Source: Costertonia aggregata
GTDB lineage: Bacteria > Bacteroidota > Bacteroidia > Flavobacteriales > Flavobacteriaceae
DNA: 64,000 nucleotides
Assembly: GCF_013402795.1 (NCBI RefSeq)
Contig: NZ_CP058595.1
Span: 3,822,001 to 3,886,000 of the forward strand
Direction: 5' to 3'
In this document: positions 63,285 to 64,000 of the stretch, piece by piece
Numbering within the stretch: position 1 is the stretch's first letter
Layout: each line of letters starts with the position of its first letter
The notes under the pieces: generated by a model
Databases searched by the model: none
What the model was told of the DNA's origin: nothing
The model's input: only the letters and a program-made list of their open reading frames with translations
Position numbers and translations under genes: made by a program

Positions 63285-64000
63285 ATGGATATTAACTTCA
63301 ACAAAAACGAAGACCACAATAAACTTTTACTTTCCGAACTTAAAAAAAGGTTGGCCCAAGTTAGTCTGGGCGGCGGAAATTCCAGAATAGAAAAACAACA
63401 CGCCCAAGGTAAAATGACCGCAAGGGAACGCATCAATTATTTACTGGACGATAAAAAGGATAGTATAGAAATAGGGGCTTTGGTAGGCGAAGGAATGTAT
63501 GAGGAACATGGTGGATGCCCGTCAGGTGGAGTTGTTATCAAAATAGGTTACATACAAGGTAAACAATGCATCGTTGTTGCCAATGATGCAACGGTCAAAG
63601 CTGGCGCATGGTTTCCGATAACCGGTAAAAAAAACCTAAGGGCACAGGAAATAGCTATTGAAAACAAATTACCGATAATTTATCTAGTTGATAGTGCCGG
63701 GGTTTATCTACCGATGCAAGACGAAATTTTCCCCGATAAGGAACATTTTGGCCGTATCTTTAGAAACAATGCAGTTATGAGCAGTATGGGAATCACCCAA
63801 ATAGCTGCTGTAATGGGAAGTTGTGTCGCAGGTGGGGCCTACCTGCCTATCATGAGTGACGAAGCTTTGATCGTTGATAAGACCGGGAGTATATTTTTGG
63901 CAGGTAGCTACTTGGTCAAAGCGGCAATCGGAGAAGATATTGACAATGAAACCTTGGGCGGTGCCTCAACGCATAGTGAAATAAGTGGAGTGACCGATTA
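63285..64000 (+). CDS. Acyl-CoA carboxylase carboxyltransferase subunit, 5' part
   Basis: The first 238 codons of a biotin-dependent carboxyltransferase, cut by the window edge. KMTARERINYLLDD, GALVGEGMYEEHGGCPSGGVVIKIGYIQG, DSAGVYLPMQDEIFPDKEHFGRIFRNNA and the following AAVMGSCVAGGAYLPIMSDEA place it with methylcrotonoyl-CoA carboxylase or propionyl-type beta subunits. It would carboxylate an acyl-CoA using a carboxybiotin partner, the gene for which is expected downstream. A TATCTTTA at 63255-63262 resembles a -7 box. Confidence 0.92.
   Translation, partial: MDINFNKNEDHNKLLLSELKKRLAQVSLGGGNSRIEKQHAQGKMTARERINYLLDDKKDSIEIGALVGEGMYEEHGGCPSGGVVIKIGYIQGKQCIVVANDATVKAGAWFPITGKKNLRAQEIAIENKLPIIYLVDSAGVYLPMQDEIFPDKEHFGRIFRNNAVMSSMGITQIAAVMGSCVAGGAYLPIMSDEALIVDKTGSIFLAGSYLVKAAIGEDIDNETLGGASTHSEISGVTD

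Noticed and set aside
1-64000. CRISPR arrays, rRNA, tRNA, insertion sequences, prophage or integrase genes
   Set aside because: None found: no regularly spaced repeats, no transposase-like proteins, and no tRNA-like cloverleaf was recognised.

Overview
The window reads as chromosomal DNA of a member of the Flavobacteriaceae (Bacteroidota), probably a marine relative of Maribacter, Zobellia or Arenibacter. Support comes from several directions. There are TonB-dependent receptors with carboxypeptidase-regulatory-like N-termini and many SPII lipoproteins. Family-typical Bacteroidota genes are present: DUF4834, YfhO, the BatA-domain protein, TIGR02757, a CAL67264-type membrane protein and DUF5117-type metalloproteases. 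Leaders are A/T-rich without Shine-Dalgarno sequences, and promoters are of the Bacteroidota type (TTTG, about 20 nt, then TAnnTTTG). No rRNA, tRNA, CRISPR, integrase, transposase or phage gene is visible. The window is dense core genome with short operons separated by clear hairpin terminators.

Layout. 0.1-3.5 kb: a likely metal-uptake operon (small His-rich membrane protein, TonB receptor, surface lipoprotein). 3.5-7.2 kb: folE-msrA on the minus strand, then a LolD-like ATPase, a CPBP protease and a TIGR02757 protein coupled by ATGA overlaps. 7.3-12.9 kb: a minus-strand set of three exported proteins (PhoX-like lipoprotein, diheme peroxidase with imelysin-like N-terminus, four-domain fasciclin lipoprotein). 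13.3-18.8 kb: a Gfo/Idh/MocA oxidoreductase, then an S10 carboxypeptidase, two unknowns, an SGNH hydrolase and a GT2. 18.9-24.9 kb: a BatA-domain protein coupled to a dihydroorotase homologue that has lost its HxH metal site, two DUF4870 proteins, an esterase and an MBL hydrolase. 25-32.7 kb: an unannotatable conserved protein, bcp/nth divergent pair, a tandem duplication of [sigma factor + 47-residue microprotein], and uvrA. 33-39.8 kb: an Arg/Ser-rich exported protein behind a sigma-54-like promoter and a polysaccharide/membrane-glycan operon (DUF4834, YfhO, GT4, flippase). 40-44.8 kb: a cysteine-synthase-like enzyme and an alpha-oxoamine synthase that together fit the first two steps of sulfonolipid (capnine) synthesis. 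45-56 kb: an oligopeptidase, EbfC, YegP-like, threonine aldolase, a large zinc protease, prfB with its programmed +1 frameshift, ArsC-like, and a TonB receptor. 56-64 kb: fumC, a coiled-coil membrane protein, a GNAT and an MBL protein, ettA, a second Gfo/Idh/MocA enzyme and the start of an acyl-CoA carboxylase carboxyltransferase that runs off the end.

The points I would follow up first are these: the duplicated sigma-factor/microprotein cassette, whose 47-residue proteins are easily missed; the cysteate-synthase/acyltransferase pair; the cysteine-free endonuclease III; the metal-site-less dihydroorotase; and the prfB frameshift site, which keeps a perfect AGGAGG in a genome whose genes show none at their starts. 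No obviously new defence or mobile system is present. Start codons were moved inward from the longest reading frame where a signal peptide, lipobox or ATG/stop overlap argued for it.
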